64,000 nucleotides of DNA from Ancylobacter sp. SL191 (lineage in GTDB: Bacteria > Pseudomonadota > Alphaproteobacteria > Rhizobiales > Xanthobacteraceae), in the NCBI RefSeq assembly GCF_026625645.1, contig NZ_CP113056.1, forward strand, positions 496,001 through 560,000. Reading direction: 5' to 3'. The position numbers were made by a program, and so were the translations under genes. Within the stretch, counting starts at the first letter, position 1. Every line of letters starts with the position of its first letter. Below are positions 60,630-64,000 of this stretch, in pieces. The notes under the pieces were generated by a model. The model did no database searches. It was not told where the DNA came from and saw nothing but the letters and a program-made list of their open reading frames with translations.

Positions 60630-62573
60630 TCAATCCCTGGTCACGTCGAGCGTGGAGGTTCCGTCGTCGAACCAGAAGGTATCGGGCATGTACATGCCGA
60701 AATAGGCACCCGGCTCGAAGCTGTAGATGCCGACCTCGGGCACGTTGCGCAGCTGGTCGCTGACGATCACCGGCTGGGAAATGCGGTTGACGATGCCGAT
60801 GGTGAACACCTCGTCGGCATTGATCTCCAGCATCCGCGTCCAGATGGCGGCGCGCTCCGCGCTGGTGATGGACTGGCGCCACTTCTTCGCGAGGTCGATA
60901 AGCTCCTGCGCCGCCGGCAGAGCGGGCTTCTCGCCCTCGCGGCCCGCACTGTCGACATACTGGCCCCAGAGCGGCCACTGGAACTGCATGGAATTGGTCG
61001 GCGCCAGCGCGTCGGGCGACATGTCCGGGCCGGGAATGGCGTTGTCCATGCCGGGCCACACCGCCATGGTCACATTGCCGGCGATGACACCGCGGCGCAG
61101 CAGGTCGCGCTGCGTGCCGCGCACGAAGAGGCGGATGCCGACCTTGTACCAGTCATGGGCGACCAGTTCGAGGATGTCGGTCTCCTCCATGTTGTCGCCG
61201 GAGGTCTCCACGGTGATCTCCGCCCGCCGCCCGTCGGGAAGCAGGCGGAAGCCGTCGCTGTCGCGCTTGTCGAGGCCGGCGGCGTCGAGCAGCTTATTGG
61301 CCAGCGCCGGGTCGTATTGCGACCAAGCCTGATCATAGGACTGCTTGTAGAGCGGGCTGCCGGGTATGACCGTGTTGGCGCCCTCATGGCCGAGGCCGAA
61401 GAAGATCACCTGGTTGATGTCGTGCCGGTTGATGGCCACCGAGAGCGCCCGGCGCACATCGACATTGCGCAGCAGCGCGCGCCACGCCTCGTCCTTCACA
61501 TTGAGATTGGGCACCAGCGCCACGAAGGCGCCCTCGCCGCGCTCCCAGAGCCGCACCTTGTAGTGACCGCGCGCCTCCGCCGCCTTGAGGAAAGTGTAGT
61601 CGGCGAAGGAGATGTAGCGTGCCTGGAGATCCGATCCGCCCGCCGTCACCTTGGCCGGGATCAGCGAGGAGGTGCCGATCGACATGGTGATCTCGTCGAT
61701 ATAGGGGAGCTGCCGGCCCTCCTCGTCCACCCGGTGATAGAACGGGTTGCGCTTGAAGATGAAGAACTCCGCCGGCGGATCGGTCTTCGGGATCCACGGC
61801 CCGAGCAACGGCAGCTCCGGGTTCTCCGGCCGGTAGGCCCGCGCCATGCGGTCATGCAGCGCCGTCCAGTCCTTCACCCGCTCCAGCTTGATCAGCGCCG
61901 AGAGCTTCAGCGGATCGGCATATGTCTGGTGGAACTGCTTCATGTAATGGGCGGGCATGGCGATGACCAAAGGCTGCGCGCCCGCCAGTGCCGGCAGGAA
62001 GCCCGGATTGGGCATTGACCAGCTGTAGCGCACCGTGGTGGCGTCGATCACCTCGAAGCGGGCGGCCTCGCCCTGCACCACCATCTGCATGGGTGGCCCG
62101 CCGGGGCTGAGCCGGTCATTATTAGCGACATCCTCCCACCAGTAGCGGAAGTCCTCCGCCGTGAAGGGCTGGCCGTCCGACCAGCGATGGCCCTTGCGCA
62201 GATGCAGGGTGAAGATGCGCCCTTCCTGCACATCCACGCTTTCGAGGATGTCCGGCACGAGGTTGCCCTGGGTGTCGAACACCACGAGGCGCGCATAGCC
62301 GTAAATGGTGATGAAGCGGATGTCCCTCTGGTCGCCCATCAGCATGCGCAGCGTGCCGCCATAATGGCCGGGCGTGCGGCCCATGGCCGGCAGGTCGATA
62401 ACGCGCGGGTTCTCCGGCAGGCGCTCGGCGAGCGGGGGAAGCTGCCCCTCCAGAATGGCGCGCACGAAGACCGGCGGCTCCTTGGAGAGGTCGCGTCCGC
62501 GCGCCTGCGCCGGGGCGCTCGTCAGCGCCGCGAGAAGGGCAAGCAACAGGCAAAGGGGAAGGCACCGCCGCAT
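60630..62573 (-). CDS. Family-5 extracellular solute-binding protein of the peptide/opine importer
   Basis: 647 residues, longer than typical OppA (about 540). A Sec signal peptide of about 24 residues ends TSAPAQA. The SBP_bac_5 domain follows, with GGTLRMLMGDQRDIRF, HRWSDGQPFTAEDFRYWWED and NVDVRRALSVAINRHDINQVIF as the usual conserved blocks. Large family members such as this often bind opines, glycosides or large peptides. The gene is 7 nt downstream of the fused ATPase gene and 3 nt upstream of OppB. Periplasmic. Confidence 0.92.
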   Translation of the reverse strand: MRRCLPLCLLLALLAALTSAPAQARGRDLSKEPPVFVRAILEGQLPPLAERLPENPRVIDLPAMGRTPGHYGGTLRMLMGDQRDIRFITIYGYARLVVFDTQGNLVPDILESVDVQEGRIFTLHLRKGHRWSDGQPFTAEDFRYWWEDVANNDRLSPGGPPMQMVVQGEAARFEVIDATTVRYSWSMPNPGFLPALAGAQPLVIAMPAHYMKQFHQTYADPLKLSALIKLERVKDWTALHDRMARAYRPENPELPLLGPWIPKTDPPAEFFIFKRNPFYHRVDEEGRQLPYIDEITMSIGTSSLIPAKVTAGGSDLQARYISFADYTFLKAAEARGHYKVRLWERGEGAFVALVPNLNVKDEAWRALLRNVDVRRALSVAINRHDINQVIFFGLGHEGANTVIPGSPLYKQSYDQAWSQYDPALANKLLDAAGLDKRDSDGFRLLPDGRRAEITVETSGDNMEETDILELVAHDWYKVGIRLFVRGTQRDLLRRGVIAGNVTMAVWPGMDNAIPGPDMSPDALAPTNSMQFQWPLWGQYVDSAGREGEKPALPAAQELIDLAKKWRQSITSAERAAIWTRMLEINADEVFTIGIVNRISQPVIVSDQLRNVPEVGIYSFEPGAYFGMYMPDTFWFDDGTSTLDVTRD

Positions 62574-62580
62574 GTCGCCC

Positions 62581-64000
62581 TCACGCCGCCGTCAGGTCGC
62601 GGGCGGTGCAGTCCTGGTCGGCCAGCACGCAATGGCCGCCGCCGAGGTCGATCAGCCCGAGACGCCCCGCACCCGCCGGGCGGAACTCCTCCGGCCAGCT
62701 CGACGGGTCGGAGGCGCCGCCGGTGGGCACGCAGGTGGCGAAATCCAGCCGCCGGTCGAGATCGGGCAGCGGCACGGCCTTGAGCAGGGTGCGCGTATAG
62801 GGATGCGCCGGCCGGTGGAAGATCGCCTCGCGCGGACCGATCTCGACGAGGCGCCCGCGCGCCATCACCGCGATACGCGCGGCCATGTAATGCACCACCG
62901 CCAGATTGTGCGAGATGAAGAAATAGGTGAGGCCGAGCGAGCTTTGCAGGTCTTTCAGCAGGTTCAGCACCTGCGCCTGCACGGAGACGTCGAGCGCCGA
63001 GACCGGCTCGTCGCAGATGATGAGGTCCGGGTTGAGCGCGAGGGCGCGGGCGATGCCGATGCGCTGGCGCTGGCCGCCGGAGAAGCTGTGCGGGTAGCGG
63101 CTGAGAAAGCGCGGATCGAGCCCGACGCATTCCATCAGCTCCACCGCCCGGCGCTTCTGCTCGGCCTCGGTGCCGCGGTTCTGGATGATCAGCGGCTCGC
63201 GGATGATGTCGAGCACGGTCATGCGCGGGGAAAGCGAGGACACCGGATCCTGGAAGATCATCTGCATGCGCGGGCGGAAATCGCGCAATTGCCGCTCGCC
63301 GAGGGCCAGCACGTCGACCGGCCCGGACCCGTCGTTGAACACGACCGAGCCGCCATCGGCGCTGCGCGAGCGCATGATCATGTGGCCGACCGTCGTCTTG
63401 CCCGAGCCGCTCTCGCCGACCAGCCCGAGGCATTGGCCGCGCGCCACGTCGAAACTGACATCCTCCACCGCGACCACGCGGTTGTTCTTCGCACCATAGC
63501 TCTTGCGCAGGTTGCGCACGGTGAGCAGCGGCGGGGTATTGGCGTTGGTCTCGCGGCGGCCGAAGCCCTTTGGCAGGACGGGGGCCACCTCGCGCAGTGC
63601 CACCAGCCGCTCGCCCGGCTTCATGTCGAAATCCGGCGAGGCCTTCAGCAGTGCCTTGAGATAGGGGTGCTCCGGGTGGCGGAACACGTCATCCACCGTG
63701 CCGGCTTCCATCACCTGCCCGCGATAGACCACCACAACCTCGTCCGCCATGTTGGCGACGACGCCGAGGTCATGAGTGATGAGGAGGATCGCCATGCCCA
63801 TCTCGGCCTGGAGATCCTTCATCAGCTTGAGCACCTGCGCCTGGATGGTGACATCCAAAGCCGTGGTCGGCTCATCGGCGATGAGCAGCGCCGGCTGGCA
63901 GATCAGCGCCATGGCGAGCATGGCGCGCTGGCGCAGGCCACCGGACAGCTCGAACGGGTACTGGTCATAGGAGCGGTGCGGGTCGCGAAAACCCACCAGC
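62581..64000 (-). CDS. Fused double ABC ATPase (OppD-OppF), N-terminus outside the window
   Basis: The visible 472 residues contain the C-terminal part of one ATPase (signature ELSGGLRQR, Walker B LLIADEPTTALD, then HDLGVVANMAD and the peptide-importer tail HPEHPYLKALL) joined by about 35 residues to a complete second ATPase (Walker A GESGSGKTT, FQDPVSSLSPR, FSGGQRQR, LIICDEPVSALD). So one chain supplies both OppD and OppF units. The first Walker A lies beyond base 64000. It is the first visible gene of the importer operon, followed by the binding protein, both permeases and a methyltransferase gene. The C-terminus ends in a Cys-containing OppF-like tail. Confidence 0.93.
   Translation of the reverse strand, partial: LVGFRDPHRSYDQYPFELSGGLRQRAMLAMALICQPALLIADEPTTALDVTIQAQVLKLMKDLQAEMGMAILLITHDLGVVANMADEVVVVYRGQVMEAGTVDDVFRHPEHPYLKALLKASPDFDMKPGERLVALREVAPVLPKGFGRRETNANTPPLLTVRNLRKSYGAKNNRVVAVEDVSFDVARGQCLGLVGESGSGKTTVGHMIMRSRSADGGSVVFNDGSGPVDVLALGERQLRDFRPRMQMIFQDPVSSLSPRMTVLDIIREPLIIQNRGTEAEQKRRAVELMECVGLDPRFLSRYPHSFSGGQRQRIGIARALALNPDLIICDEPVSALDVSVQAQVLNLLKDLQSSLGLTYFFISHNLAVVHYMAARIAVMARGRLVEIGPREAIFHRPAHPYTRTLLKAVPLPDLDRRLDFATCVPTGGASDPSSWPEEFRPAGAGRLGLIDLGGGHCVLADQDCTARDLTAA

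Overview
The window is a high-GC chromosomal segment from an alphaproteobacterium, most likely a Hyphomicrobiales member near Xanthobacteraceae (Ancylobacter/Starkeya/Xanthobacter type). This rests on protein content and on the intergenic palindromes typical of Rhizobiales; I could not compute a phylogeny. I see no tRNA, rRNA, CRISPR array, prophage or insertion sequence. About 50 genes are supported, tightly packed and often overlapping by 4 nt.

Layout. 0-2.6 kb: the tail of an unknown gene and a GAF-PAS-GGDEF-EAL cyclic-di-GMP protein. 2.6-9.6 kb: a complete tripartite RND efflux operon (adaptor, pump, outer-membrane lipoprotein) divergent from a TetR regulator, with repeated TTAAG operator-like elements between them. 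9.6-20.6 kb: a hydroxyproline catabolic island on the minus strand, with an amino-acid ABC importer, a DHDPS-like deaminase, a D-hydroxyproline oxidase, a 4-hydroxyproline epimerase, cis-3- and trans-3-hydroxyproline dehydratases and a pyrroline-2-carboxylate reductase. It is divergent from a GntR/FCD regulator. Its gaps are filled with palindromic repeats. Together these genes take up hydroxyproline isomers and route them to 2-oxoglutarate semialdehyde or L-proline; the semialdehyde dehydrogenase is not in the window.

20.7-31 kb: carbohydrate and osmoadaptation genes: glgX-treZ-treY (glycogen to trehalose), then mdoG-mdoH (periplasmic glucans). 31-40 kb: poxB-type pyruvate oxidase, then two related membrane histidine kinases bracketing two FixJ-like response regulators and three stress genes (dps, peroxiredoxin, DsbA-like). 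40-46 kb: a LysR regulator with a divergent MFS exporter, an EmrA/EmrB-type pump pair and an AraC regulator. 46-47 kb: a Tat-exported alpha/beta hydrolase.

47.2-51 kb: an ECF sigma factor and NrsF-type membrane anti-sigma factor, divergent from a bufferin-type locus (DUF2282 precursor, DUF692 MNIO enzyme, DUF2063 partner, DoxX membrane protein). Matching promoter elements (TGTAAC, 17 bp, CGTA) lie in front of both transcription units, so the sigma factor probably controls itself and the metal-binding peptide genes. 51-52 kb: a fumarylacetoacetate-hydrolase-family gene. 52.2-58.4 kb: four consecutive glycosyltransferase genes, the last fused to a polysaccharide-deacetylase-like domain; I cannot name their product. 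57.9-64 kb: a minus-strand peptide/opine-type ABC importer with a fused double ATPase (truncated by the window end), solute-binding protein and two permeases, followed by a small methyltransferase gene that runs 25 nt into the 3' end of the glycosyltransferase cluster.

The best candidates for undescribed biology are the glycosyltransferase/deacetylase cluster and the two-kinase/two-regulator stress cluster. The bufferin locus is a recent, still thinly studied system whose sigma-factor promoters can be read directly here.
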